Below the pieces are notes generated by a model. That model was not told the DNA's origin and searched no databases. It worked only from the letters and a program-made list of their open reading frames with translations. A stretch of DNA of 64,000 bases from VXYL01 sp965199875. Its GTDB lineage: Bacteria > Pseudomonadota > Gammaproteobacteria > Pseudomonadales > Azotimanducaceae. Every line of letters starts with the position of its first letter. Position 1 is the stretch's first letter. Position numbers and translations under genes: made by a program. Shown here piece by piece: positions 26,448-34,340 of this stretch. The stretch spans positions 4,455,353 to 4,519,352 of the forward strand of contig OZ241346.1 in the NCBI GenBank assembly GCA_965199875.1, in the 5' to 3' direction.

Positions 26448-28142
26448 ATGGTCCACGACACGATCATTTCCGGCGGCACGCTGATCGACGGAACCGGCGC
26501 GGACGCCAAGCGCGCGGATGTCGCCATCGACGATGGCCGCATCAGCCGCATCGGCGAGCTGTCCGAAGCCAGCGCCAAACGCACCCTCGACGCCACCGGC
26601 AAGATCGTCACCCCCGGCTTCATCGACCTGCACACCCACCTCGATGCGCAGATCGGCTGGGAGCCGGAGATGCGGCCCAGCTCCTACCACGGCGTCACCA
26701 CGGCGCTGATCGGCAACTGCGGCGTCACCTTCGCGCCTTGCGCGGAAGACAACCGGCGCTACCTGGCCAAGCTGATGGAAGCGGTGGAGAACATCGCCGC
26801 CGACGCCATCATGGACGGCCTGCCCTGGAACTGGACGAGCTTCGGCGAATACCTCGACAGCGTTCAAGCCCTGCGTCCGGCGCTGAACGTCGTTGGCCTG
26901 GTGGGCCACTCCGCCATTCGCTTCGAGGCGATGGGCGACAAGAGCTGCGACGAAGGCGTGCAGGCCGACGATCAAGAACTCGCGCACATCGTGCATCTGG
27001 TGAAGGAGTCCGTCGCAGGCGGCGCCGTGGGATTCTCCACTTCGCGCTTCCTCGGCCACCGGGTTCCCGACGGCCGCCTGACGCCGGGCACTTGGGCCGA
27101 CCCCCGGGAAACCGAGGCCATTCAGCAGGCCGTGGTGGACGCCGGCGGGCGCGGCGGCCTGTTCCAGGTGGCGCCGGACATGCGCACCCGCTACCAGATC
27201 GAGCGGGAGATGTTCGAACGCGGCGCGGAAATCGGCTGCCAGGTGCTGTTCTCCGGCGGCGCTGGAGGCGATGGCGACGGCGGCGTTTCGCGCTGGGCCG
27301 AGTTCCTCGGCCGCAACAACGAAGCCGGGCGCCGCATCGCCTCTATCTGCCACACCCGGCCTAGCGGCTCGTTCTTCGGCCTGGCGCAGCAGGCGTATCT
27401 GCGCACCCCGGCGTGGATCGAACTGATGAAGCTGCCGAGCATTCCGGACCGCGTCCTGGCGTTGAAGGACCCGGCGACGCGGGAGAAGCTGACCTCCGAG
27501 GCCAAGGAGAAAGGCGGCTTCGGCCAGGTGGCGCGCATTCTGCACCCGATGGGCACCGGCGACTACCCGGACTTCGACCTCGACAACAACGCGAACCTGC
27601 AAAAGCTGGCCGACGAAGCCGGGGTGGATCCGGTAGACCTGTACGTCGATCGGCTGATCGCCTCGGAAGGCAGGGAGATGTGGAACCTTTGGGCGTTCGG
27701 CGGTTCCCTGGAGAACCAGTGGAACTACATGCGCCTTCCCTACGTGGTGCCGATGCTCGGCGACGCCGGCGCCCACGTCGGGCAGTTCACCGACGCGGAC
27801 TCGCCCACCTTCCTGCTTGGCGAACTCACCCGCGAGCGCGGCGTCTACACCCTGCCCGAAGCCGTGCGGCGCATTACCGGCAAGTCCGCCGAGGTGCTCG
27901 GCTTGAAGGAACGCGGCGAAATCCGCGAAGGCTGGCACGCCGACATCAACATCATCGACTACGACGAGTTGCGTTCCTGCCATCCGGAGTACCGCAACGA
28001 CTTCCCGCACAACGGCGGCCGGCTGGTGGTGAAGAGCACCGGCTACGACGCCACGCTGGTGGCCGGCCAGGTGGTCATCGAGAACGGCGAGTACACCGGC
28101 AATCGGCCCGGCGAAGTTATCCGCGACTTCGTCCGCGGTTGA
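26448..28142 (+). CDS. N-acyl-D-amino-acid deacylase-like amidohydrolase (second copy)
   Basis: The 564-residue paralogue of the 17222 gene begins after AAGGAG. It shows GFIDLHTHLDAQIGW (H62, H64), IGNCGVTFAPC (C91), GHSAIRFEAMG, VGFSTSRF and MLGDAGAHVGQFTDADSP with the catalytic aspartate. It differs from its paralogue in the middle third (GGAGGDGDGGVSRWAEFLG). It is likely zinc-dependent and cytoplasmic. Substrate specificity of the two copies probably differs but cannot be read from the sequence. Confidence 0.86.
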   Translation: MVHDTIISGGTLIDGTGADAKRADVAIDDGRISRIGELSEASAKRTLDATGKIVTPGFIDLHTHLDAQIGWEPEMRPSSYHGVTTALIGNCGVTFAPCAEDNRRYLAKLMEAVENIAADAIMDGLPWNWTSFGEYLDSVQALRPALNVVGLVGHSAIRFEAMGDKSCDEGVQADDQELAHIVHLVKESVAGGAVGFSTSRFLGHRVPDGRLTPGTWADPRETEAIQQAVVDAGGRGGLFQVAPDMRTRYQIEREMFERGAEIGCQVLFSGGAGGDGDGGVSRWAEFLGRNNEAGRRIASICHTRPSGSFFGLAQQAYLRTPAWIELMKLPSIPDRVLALKDPATREKLTSEAKEKGGFGQVARILHPMGTGDYPDFDLDNNANLQKLADEAGVDPVDLYVDRLIASEGREMWNLWAFGGSLENQWNYMRLPYVVPMLGDAGAHVGQFTDADSPTFLLGELTRERGVYTLPEAVRRITGKSAEVLGLKERGEIREGWHADINIIDYDELRSCHPEYRNDFPHNGGRLVVKSTGYDATLVAGQVVIENGEYTGNRPGEVIRDFVRG

Positions 28143-28146
28143 AGGC

Positions 28147-28899
28147 GTGCGGGGCGCGGTTCGCCGCCGCGTCCCGCCTTTCGTCCGCTGCCGCCGGCCG
28201 GCGGCAGGTGCTTCCGCGGCGGTCGTCATGGCCCTGGCGTCGCTGTCTTTCGGCTGCGCTGCGCCGCGAACGCCGCCCAAGCCGCCGCCGACGCTGACGC
28301 CAGCGGTGGCGGAGCCGCTGCCGGCGGTGGACGAAGACGCCGTGCGGATGCTGCTCGACGCCGCGGCGCTGGCGCTGGCGGAGGATCGACTGACCACCCC
28401 GCCGGAGCGCTCTGCGTATCGCTACTACCGCGAGCTACTGGACTTGAACCCCGCGCATCCCGCCGCCACGCACGGGCTGGAGCGCATCGTCGAACGCTAC
28501 CTCGCCCTGGCGCGTCGCGCCATCGAGCACGAACGCTGGTCTTCGGCGCACACCCTGCTGCAGCGGGCGAGTCTGGTCGACGACGCTCATCCGGGCATCG
28601 AACCGCTGCGCCGCCAGGCGGAGCTGCTGGCCCGGGCGGTTCGTCTTGCCCTGGACGTGGAGCGGCCGGCGCTGCGTCGCCGTAGTGGGGAACTGGCACG
28701 GAAACTGGCCGAGTTCGGCCGGGAGGCGCGTCGCGCCAATGCACGGGTTACCATCCGCGTCGGCAATGACGCGGACGGTCGATGGATCTACGAGCAACTT
28801 GGTCGGGCGCCCGGAGAACGGCGCATCCGCGCCGGCGTCGAAATCGGCCTGCCGCCCAAGGTGACGGTTCTGCTGCTGCCGAGCGACGACGATGGCTGA
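28147..28899 (+). CDS. TPR-like outer-membrane lipoprotein
   Basis: The GTG start gives an Arg-rich n-region, then a hydrophobic stretch ending in a lipobox-like LSFGC, followed by a Pro-rich linker (PRTPPKPPPTLTP). The 250-residue product then contains helical repeat pairs resembling TPR (YYRELLDLNPAHPAATHGLERIV, IEHERWSSAHTLLQRASLVDDAHPG). No named family was recognised. Its end overlaps the next frame by four bases, and the following PCu(A)C and DUF2333 genes are equally tight, so the three form a probable envelope operon. Confidence 0.66.
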   Translation: MRGAVRRRVPPFVRCRRPAAGASAAVVMALASLSFGCAAPRTPPKPPPTLTPAVAEPLPAVDEDAVRMLLDAAALALAEDRLTTPPERSAYRYYRELLDLNPAHPAATHGLERIVERYLALARRAIEHERWSSAHTLLQRASLVDDAHPGIEPLRRQAELLARAVRLALDVERPALRRRSGELARKLAEFGREARRANARVTIRVGNDADGRWIYEQLGRAPGERRIRAGVEIGLPPKVTVLLLPSDDDG

Positions 28900-29309
28900 C
28901 GCCGCCGACGCTGGCGTGCTGCCTGCTGCTGGCCTGTCCGCTGGCCGCGGCGCCCGGAGTGGCGTTCGAGGGCGCGTGGATTCGCGGTCCGGTACCCGGG
29001 CAGACCGTCGCCGCCGGGTACTGCGAGATCGTCAACAAGGGCGCCGCCGCGGTGACGTTGACCGGCTTCGACGGCAGCGTGCGCGTCGAGCTGCACGAGA
29101 CGAAGCTGGAGCAGGGCATGGCGCGCATGCGAAGACTCGACGGCCTGACCATCGCGCCGAGCGAGACCCTGTCGCTCCGCCCCGGCGGCAAGCACCTGAT
29201 GCTCTTCGACGTTGACGCGAACGCCAAGGAGGTTACGCTGCACGCGGTGTTCGCCAGCGGCGAGCGGCAAGAGGTGGTGTTCCCGGTGCGGCGATTCGAC
29301 GGCCAATGA
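28896..29309 (+). CDS. PCu(A)C-type periplasmic copper chaperone
   Basis: The mature domain (AFEGAWIRGPVPGQTVAAGYC onward) matches the DUF461/PCu(A)C family. The copper site fits the family pattern H(M)X10MX21HXM exactly: H in ELHETKLEQG, M ten residues later, then HLM after 21 more. A signal peptide (LACCLLLACPLAAAPG) precedes it. The start codon is a problem: no ATG, GTG or TTG lies just before the signal. CTG at 28896, overlapping the upstream TGA, is assumed; ATG 28782 would add 38 residues. The protein delivers Cu(I) to cytochrome oxidase or binds copper in the periplasm. Confidence 0.76.
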   Translation: MTPPTLACCLLLACPLAAAPGVAFEGAWIRGPVPGQTVAAGYCEIVNKGAAAVTLTGFDGSVRVELHETKLEQGMARMRRLDGLTIAPSETLSLRPGGKHLMLFDVDANAKEVTLHAVFASGERQEVVFPVRRFDGQ

Positions 29310-30373
29310 AGATCAACTGGAAGTTCTGGCAGGGCAGCCCCTACGCCACCCGCGTCGGCAGTGCGCTCGGCGCCTCGAAGAACGTCATCGGCATCGTTGC
29401 CGGGGCCGTTGTCGGGGCCTACCTGCTGCTGGTGCTGGCCCTGGGCTGGTGGTGGTCCTTCGAGCCCGACCTGTTCGACCCGGTGGCGGAAGCGCAAGCC
29501 CGGGCGGCGCGGTCGAACCCGGCCGGGCAGGCCCTGGTGACGGGCTACGCCACCGCGACGACCGCCGCGGTGCTGGCCGAGACGCTGCTCGAGAAGCGCG
29601 GCGGCTATCTGTCCAACGACATCTTTCCGCCCGGCGTCTACCTCGACAACACGCCCAGCTGGGAGTTCGGCGTGCTGGTGTACTTGCGCGACATCAGCCG
29701 CGCCTTGCGCAACAGCTTCAGCCGCTCGCAAAGCCAGTCGGCGGAGGATCCGGACCTCGCCGTCGCCCAGGGCAACTTCTTCTACGACAACGCCAGCTGG
29801 ATATTCCCGCAGTCCGAAAGCGAATACGCCGACGGCGCGGCGCGGCTGCGCGGCTACGCGGCGCGACTGGCCCAAGCCAGCGCCCAGGAGACGCAGTTCT
29901 ACGCCCGCGCCGACAATCTGGCTGGCTGGCTGGAAGAGGTTGAAACCCGCCTTGGCGACATCTCGCAGCGGCTGTCGCAAAGCGTCGGCAAGCGGCAGTT
30001 GAATCTCGATCTGGCCGGCGAACCGGCGGCGACCATGGCCACCGACGCCCCGGCGGATGTCGAAACCCGCACCAGCTGGTTCCAGATCGACGACGTCTTT
30101 TTCGAGGCAAGGGGGCAGACATGGGCGCTGATCCACCTGCTGAAGGCGGTGGAGCACGACTTCGCCGCGGTGCTCGACGACAAGAACGCCCGGGTCAGCC
30201 TGCGCCAGATCATCCGCGAGCTCGAAGGCACCCAGGAGCCGATCTGGAGCCCGATGATTCTGAACGGCGGCGGCTTCGGCTTCCTCGCCAACCACTCGCT
30301 GGTGATGGCTTCCTACATCTCCAGGGTCAATGCGGCGTTGATCGACCTGCGCGACCTGCTCGACAAGGGCTGA
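29306..30373 (+). CDS. DUF2333 family inner-membrane protein
   Basis: The 355-residue protein starts at an ATG overlapping the upstream stop (ATGA). It has one N-terminal transmembrane segment (IGIVAGAVVGAYLLLVLALGWWW, residues about 27-50), then a long periplasmic helical region. Conserved-looking patches are GGYLSNDIFPPGVYLDN, SWEFGVLVYLRDISRALRN and WIFPQSESEY. This matches the DUF2333 family of gammaproteobacteria, whose function is unknown. Its position next to pspF and in the lipoprotein/copper chaperone operon suggests an envelope role. Confidence 0.82.
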   Translation: MKINWKFWQGSPYATRVGSALGASKNVIGIVAGAVVGAYLLLVLALGWWWSFEPDLFDPVAEAQARAARSNPAGQALVTGYATATTAAVLAETLLEKRGGYLSNDIFPPGVYLDNTPSWEFGVLVYLRDISRALRNSFSRSQSQSAEDPDLAVAQGNFFYDNASWIFPQSESEYADGAARLRGYAARLAQASAQETQFYARADNLAGWLEEVETRLGDISQRLSQSVGKRQLNLDLAGEPAATMATDAPADVETRTSWFQIDDVFFEARGQTWALIHLLKAVEHDFAAVLDDKNARVSLRQIIRELEGTQEPIWSPMILNGGGFGFLANHSLVMASYISRVNAALIDLRDLLDKG

Positions 30374-30406
30374 CTGCGCCAAGCGTTGGCCAGCCAAAAG
30401 CGGACG

Positions 30407-31402
30407 CTACTCGCCACGGGTGTGCAGTTCGTACTTCTTCAAGTAGCCGCGAAACTGGTGGTAGGTAAGGCCCAGCTGCTCCGCCGCCCGACGCTGGTTG
30501 AACTTCGCCGCGGACATGGCGCGGTTGATGAGGTCGATCTCCAGTTCCTGCACCGTCTTCTTGATGTCGAGGGGCAGCGCATAGGGTCTGCCGGCGCCGG
30601 ACTCTTCCTTGGGCCCCGGGCGGAAGGGCGAGTGGAACGGGTCGAGGATGATCTCGTCCACGGTCTCGTCGGCCTCGGCGCGGTAGACGGCGCGTTCCAC
30701 GACGTTCTTCAGTTCGCGCAGATTGCCGGGCCAGGGATGGCCGCAGAGGGCCCGACGGGCGGCTTCCGTGAAGCCGGCGAAGTAGTCGCGGCCGAGTTCC
30801 GTGGCCATGTTGATGGCGAAGTGCTCGGCCAGCACGAGAACGTCGTCCGGGCGCTCGCGCAGCGGCGGCAGGGTGATGACGTCGAAGGCGAGACGATCCA
30901 GCAGGTCGGCGCGGAAGCGGCCCTCGGCGGCCAGTCGCGGCAGGTCCCGATTGGTGGCGGCGATCAGGCGCACGTTGACGCGCAGGGTCTTGCTGCCGCC
31001 GACCCGTTCGAACTCGCCGTACTCGATCACCCGCAGCAGTTTCTCCTGCACCAAGGTCGAGGTGGTTGCCAGTTCGTCGAGGAACAGCGTGCCGCCGTCG
31101 GCGCGCTCGAAACGGCCCTGGTGGGTGCGCGCAGCGCCGGTGTAGGAGCCGGCTTCGTGGCCGAACAGTTCGTTCTCGATCAGCGTGTCGCTGATCGCCG
31201 CGCAGTTGAGCTTCAGAAACTCGCCGTCCCAGCGGTTGGACAGGTAGTGCAGCCGCGAGGCGATGAGTTCCTTGCCGGTGCCGCGTTCGCCCACCACCAG
31301 CACGGGCTTCTCCAGCGGCGCCGCCTTGCTCACCCGTTCCAGCGCCTCCAGGAAGGCTGGCGAGTCGCCGATCAAGTCGTCGGGTTGCGGCGGGCGCGGC
31401 AT
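30407..31402 (-). CDS. pspF: PspF, sigma-54-dependent activator of the phage-shock operon
   Basis: The 331-residue protein is a sigma-54 bacterial enhancer-binding protein without an N-terminal receiver domain, as PspF is. It has Walker A GERGTGKE, the sigma-54 contact loop HEAGSYTGA in place of the usual GAFTGA, Walker B GGTLFLDELA, AATNRDLP, the arginine finger region RFRADLLDRLAF and a C-terminal Fis-type helix-turn-helix (RRAAEQLGLTYHQFRGYLKKY). It is transcribed divergently from pspA, 209 bp away. PspA normally binds PspF and holds it inactive until membrane stress. Confidence 0.92.
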   Translation of the reverse strand: MPRPPQPDDLIGDSPAFLEALERVSKAAPLEKPVLVVGERGTGKELIASRLHYLSNRWDGEFLKLNCAAISDTLIENELFGHEAGSYTGAARTHQGRFERADGGTLFLDELATTSTLVQEKLLRVIEYGEFERVGGSKTLRVNVRLIAATNRDLPRLAAEGRFRADLLDRLAFDVITLPPLRERPDDVLVLAEHFAINMATELGRDYFAGFTEAARRALCGHPWPGNLRELKNVVERAVYRAEADETVDEIILDPFHSPFRPGPKEESGAGRPYALPLDIKKTVQELEIDLINRAMSAAKFNQRRAAEQLGLTYHQFRGYLKKYELHTRGE

Positions 31403-31487
31403 GAGCGGAATGATGGCCAGGGCAGGGCGATTCTAGCCAACTGTTGGGCGAATCCGCCACCGGATCATCGAAGGTTCCCAACGTCCT

Positions 31488-31515
31488 TCACCATAAAGCA
31501 CTGATTTTACGGTGA
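31488..31515. promoter_or_regulatory. inverted repeat in the pspF-pspA intergenic region, candidate PspF binding site
   Basis: TCACCATAAA (31488-31497) and TTTACGGTGA (31506-31515) form a 9-of-10 inverted repeat with an 8-bp spacer. It lies about 22 bp upstream of the candidate sigma-54 promoter and within the AT-richest part of this region. The position fits an enhancer or operator for PspF or another regulator. Assignment to PspF is an inference. Confidence 0.5.
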
Positions 31516-31537
31516 TTAGATACATATCGAGCGAGGC

Positions 31538-31553
31538 TGGCACGGTTTCTGAA
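31538..31553 (+). promoter_or_regulatory. candidate sigma-54 promoter of pspA
   Basis: TGGCACGGTTTCTGAA has a perfect -24 half (TGGCAC) and a weak -12 half (CTGA where TTGC is expected) at the correct spacing. It lies 59 bp before the pspA ATG. The location and the linked pspF gene support it; the weak -12 element keeps confidence moderate. Confidence 0.5.
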
Positions 31554-31611
31554 AGCAACACAGCAACGACAACGCACCGCGATTGACAGCACCTTTGAGG
31601 AGGCACAGCCG

Positions 31612-32298
31612 ATGAGCGTTTTCTCTCGCATTACCGACATCGTCAACTCCAACATCAACGCCTTGCTGGACAAGGCCGAGGACCCGGAGAAGATGGTGCG
31701 CATGATCCTCCAGGAGATGGAAGGCACGCTGGTCGAGGTGCGCACCACCTCGGCGCGCGCCATCGCCGACAAGAAGGAGTTGGACCGCCGCCGCCAGCGC
31801 CTGCAGGAAGAGGCCGAGGACTGGCAGCGCAAGGCCGAGCTGGCCGTTGCCAAGCAGCGCGACGACCTGGCCCGGGCCGCCCTGGTCGAGAAGGCCAAGG
31901 CCGAAGAGATGGCCGCGGCGATGAGCGACGAACTCGCCGCCTTGGACGGCACCCTGGCCAAGCTCGGCGAGGACATCCACGCCTTGCAGCAGAAGATCAA
32001 GGACGCCAAGGCCCGGCAGAACGCCATCGTGGTCCGCGGCCAGGCGGCGAAGACCCGGCTTGGCGTGCGCCGGCAGCTGCACGACCACAGCATCGACGAC
32101 GCCATGACGCGCTTCGAGCAGTACGAGCGTAAGATGGACGACCTTGAAGGCCAGGTGGAGTCCTACGATCTGGGCCAGCGCCATCTGAAGGACCAGATCG
32201 ACGAGCTCGCCGTGGACGAGAGCGTGGACAAGGCGCTCAAGGCGCTGAAGAGGAGCGTCAAGGGCGCGGCGAAGCAGGGCGGCGAAGGCAACGGCTGA
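31612..32298 (+). CDS. pspA: PspA, phage shock protein A
   Basis: The 228-residue protein is a PspA/IM30 (ESCRT-III-like) coiled-coil protein. It opens with VFSRITDIVNSNINALLDKAEDPEKMVRMILQEME (recognisable in MSVFSRITDIVNSN and DPEKMVRMI), followed by almost uninterrupted heptad-rich helices. GAGGAGG lies 10 bases upstream of the ATG. It binds stressed membranes as oligomers and inhibits PspF. It is first in the pspA-pspB-pspC-pspB-like operon. Confidence 0.95.
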   Translation: MSVFSRITDIVNSNINALLDKAEDPEKMVRMILQEMEGTLVEVRTTSARAIADKKELDRRRQRLQEEAEDWQRKAELAVAKQRDDLARAALVEKAKAEEMAAAMSDELAALDGTLAKLGEDIHALQQKIKDAKARQNAIVVRGQAAKTRLGVRRQLHDHSIDDAMTRFEQYERKMDDLEGQVESYDLGQRHLKDQIDELAVDESVDKALKALKRSVKGAAKQGGEGNG

Positions 32299-32341
32299 GC
32301 GCCGCGCCAACCCGCCGACTTGCTGCCGAAGGATTCGTCAA

Positions 32342-32590
32342 ATGGATGAGATCGTCCCGATCATCGTCGTGCCGACGGTGCTCTTCATGATCTTCGTGGC
32401 GCCGATCTGGATCGTCATGCACTACCGTTCCAAGGGCAGGGCGCAGGCCTCTCTCTCGGACGGCGAACGTGCCGACATCGAACGGCTCTCGGCCGCTGCC
32501 GACAACATGCGCGAACGCATCGAAACCTTGGAGTCGATTCTCGACAGCGACGCGCCGGATTGGCGTCGCCGCGACTCGGCAGCCGAGTAG
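32342..32590 (+). CDS. pspB: PspB, phage shock inner-membrane protein
   Basis: The 82-residue protein has one transmembrane helix (IVPIIVVPTVLFMIFVAPIW) and a cytoplasmic coiled coil (ERLSAAADNMRERIETLESIL), the PspB arrangement. It is 43 bp downstream of pspA and 24 bp upstream of pspC. With PspC it senses membrane damage and releases PspF from PspA. Confidence 0.9.
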   Translation: MDEIVPIIVVPTVLFMIFVAPIWIVMHYRSKGRAQASLSDGERADIERLSAAADNMRERIETLESILDSDAPDWRRRDSAAE

Positions 32591-32614
32591 CGCGTCCGCC
32601 CCGAGGAGCACGAC

Positions 32615-33277
32615 ATGAGCGATTCGCGCCGACCCCGCCAGCCCGACCAGGACGCCAACGAGAGCGAACGCGTCGCCGACGCCGTGGCGCGGCTGGAACG
32701 GGCGGTGAACGATCTGGCCAGCGCCGCCGGCGAGCGGGCGGCGGACTACGTCGAACGCGCCACCGAACGGCTGCGCGAGGATTCCGGCGCCGGCTACGGC
32801 TGGGCCCACCCGCGCTACCGCTACCGATACCGCTACCAATACCGCGAGCCCGCCTGGCTGTGGAGCGATCGGCCGCGTTCCGCCAAGCTCTACCGAGATG
32901 CCGACAAGGGCAAGGTCCTAGGCGTTTGCGCTGGCATCGCCAACTACTACGGCATCGAAACCTGGGTGGTGCGCTGCGTCGCCGTCACCGGCCTGATCTT
33001 TCTCAACTGGGTGGTGTTCGTCGCCTATCTGGTGACGGCGCTTATCCTTGACGTGGACCCCGGCGAGGACGCCGCTCCCGTCCGAGCAGCCGGGAACACT
33101 GCCCGCCGGCCGCGCAAAGCGCGTCGGGAGCGCACCGAGGCGCCGCCGGCGCGGCGCCTGCGCGACGTGGACGCCAGCTTCGACGAAATGGAACTGCGCT
33201 TGCGGCGCATGGAGGCCCACGTGACCTCGGGCCGCTACGAGCTGCACCGCCAACTGGCGAAGCTCGACGCATCGTAG
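32615..33277 (+). CDS. pspC: PspC with long N-terminal extension
   Basis: The core PspC domain spans about residues 85-150 (RSAKLYRDADKGKVLGVCAGIANYYG, then the membrane segment VVRCVAVTGLIFLNWVVFVAYL). The tail RRMEAHVTSGRYELHRQ is the usual PspC C-terminus. At 220 residues it is well above the typical 115-140. An N-terminal extension of about 85 residues includes a short predicted coiled coil (VADAVARLERAVNDLASAAGE) and a YRYRYRYQYR tract. The extension's role is unknown. It belongs to the psp operon. Confidence 0.87.
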   Translation: MSDSRRPRQPDQDANESERVADAVARLERAVNDLASAAGERAADYVERATERLREDSGAGYGWAHPRYRYRYRYQYREPAWLWSDRPRSAKLYRDADKGKVLGVCAGIANYYGIETWVVRCVAVTGLIFLNWVVFVAYLVTALILDVDPGEDAAPVRAAGNTARRPRKARRERTEAPPARRLRDVDASFDEMELRLRRMEAHVTSGRYELHRQLAKLDAS

Positions 33278-33306
33278 CCACCCTCGAACCCCAGGAGGAA
33301 CCACCC

Positions 33307-33552
33307 ATGCCTTGGTCTACCGCCATCTTCGTCATCGCCGTCATGACGCTGGCCATTCCCCTGCTGGCCATCTGGCGCAACACTCCGGCCAAGAAAGCCC
33401 GCCGCGAAGCGCGCGAGCAAGCCGAGCGCGAGAAGCGCATGCAGGGCGAAATCGACGACCTGCGCGAGCGCGTGGAGACGCTGGAGCGGATCGTCACCGA
33501 CAGCCGCTACGACCTGCGCCGCGAGTTCGAGACGCTGCAGCCAGGCCGCTGA
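33307..33552 (+). CDS. PspB-like small membrane protein, fourth gene of the psp operon
   Basis: The 81-residue protein has one N-terminal membrane helix (AIFVIAVMTLAIPLLAIW), a basic stretch and a coiled coil that ends ERVETLERIVTDSRYDLRREFETL. The tail resembles both the PspB coil in this operon and the C-terminus of PspC (VTSGRYELHRQ). CCAGGAGG precedes the ATG and the gap from pspC is 29 bp. It is likely an accessory Psp component (PspD-position gene or PspB duplicate). No family name is certain. Confidence 0.72.
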   Translation: MPWSTAIFVIAVMTLAIPLLAIWRNTPAKKARREAREQAEREKRMQGEIDDLRERVETLERIVTDSRYDLRREFETLQPGR

Positions 33553-33583
33553 CCCAGACTGCGGCCCTTCCCTCTTCAGCCCT

Positions 33584-34330
33584 TCAGCCTCCTTCAGCCT
33601 TGCGCTGCAAGCTGCCGCCAAGGCGCAGATGACCCTTGCCCGCGGAACCGAGAACGCGGTCCGGGCGGTTGGTGAACACCCCGGCGGCGCCGTCCGTCCG
33701 CAGTTGCTCGGCGCGCTGCGCGTTGTCGATGGTGTAGACCAGGCAGCCGAAGCCGCGCTCGGCGAGGGCCGCAAGGCGCCGGGGCGTGGCCGCGCGCTCC
33801 GCCAGGTTGATGGCGCAAGCATCCAGCGAAGCGGCCACGGCGGTCAGGCGCTCGCGCCAGCGCGCCGCCAACGGCGTGCACGCCACCCCGGGCATGGCCG
33901 AGTGGAAGCGGCCGAGCTCGGCGTGGTCGAAGGACGAAACCAGCAGCGGATGCGCGGCCTGCTCCAGCACCTCCACCACGGCGAGCGCCGTTCCCGCGGC
34001 CTTCAACTCGACATTGACGGCGACATGCGCCGGAACCCGGTCGAACACTTCCGCGAGGGTCGGCACCTTCTCGCCATTGCCGGCATCCAGCCGGCGCAGC
34101 GCCCGAAAGGACGTTTCGGCAACCAGTCCGACGCCGCTGGTGGTGCGTTCCAGCCGTTCGTCGTGCAGCACCACCACTTCGCCGTCGGACGTCAGGCGCA
34201 CGTCCAGCTCCACGCCGTCCACGCCCAGCGCCACGGCGCGAGCGAAGCTGGCCAGGGTGTTCTCCGGCGCAAGACCGCTGGCGCCGCGATGGCCGAACAC
34301 CGCAAAGGCGCTTGGAGATTGGGTTAACAT
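33584..34330 (-). CDS. glycerophosphodiester phosphodiesterase
   Basis: The protein has the GDPD TIM-barrel signatures GHRGASGLAPENTLASF (catalytic H14, R15 and the metal-binding glutamate), VDGVELDVRLTSDGEVVVLHD and a late ERGFGCLVYTIDNAQRAEQL. It hydrolyses glycerophosphodiesters to glycerol-3-phosphate and an alcohol. No signal peptide is seen, so it is a cytoplasmic UgpQ-like type. ATG 34330 is chosen; starts at 34339 and 34342 would run into the divergent dnaX start codon. It is convergent with the psp operon, 31 bp away. Confidence 0.88.
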   Translation of the reverse strand: MLTQSPSAFAVFGHRGASGLAPENTLASFARAVALGVDGVELDVRLTSDGEVVVLHDERLERTTSGVGLVAETSFRALRRLDAGNGEKVPTLAEVFDRVPAHVAVNVELKAAGTALAVVEVLEQAAHPLLVSSFDHAELGRFHSAMPGVACTPLAARWRERLTAVAASLDACAINLAERAATPRRLAALAERGFGCLVYTIDNAQRAEQLRTDGAAGVFTNRPDRVLGSAGKGHLRLGGSLQRKAEGG

Positions 34331-34340
34331 CCCGCGCATC

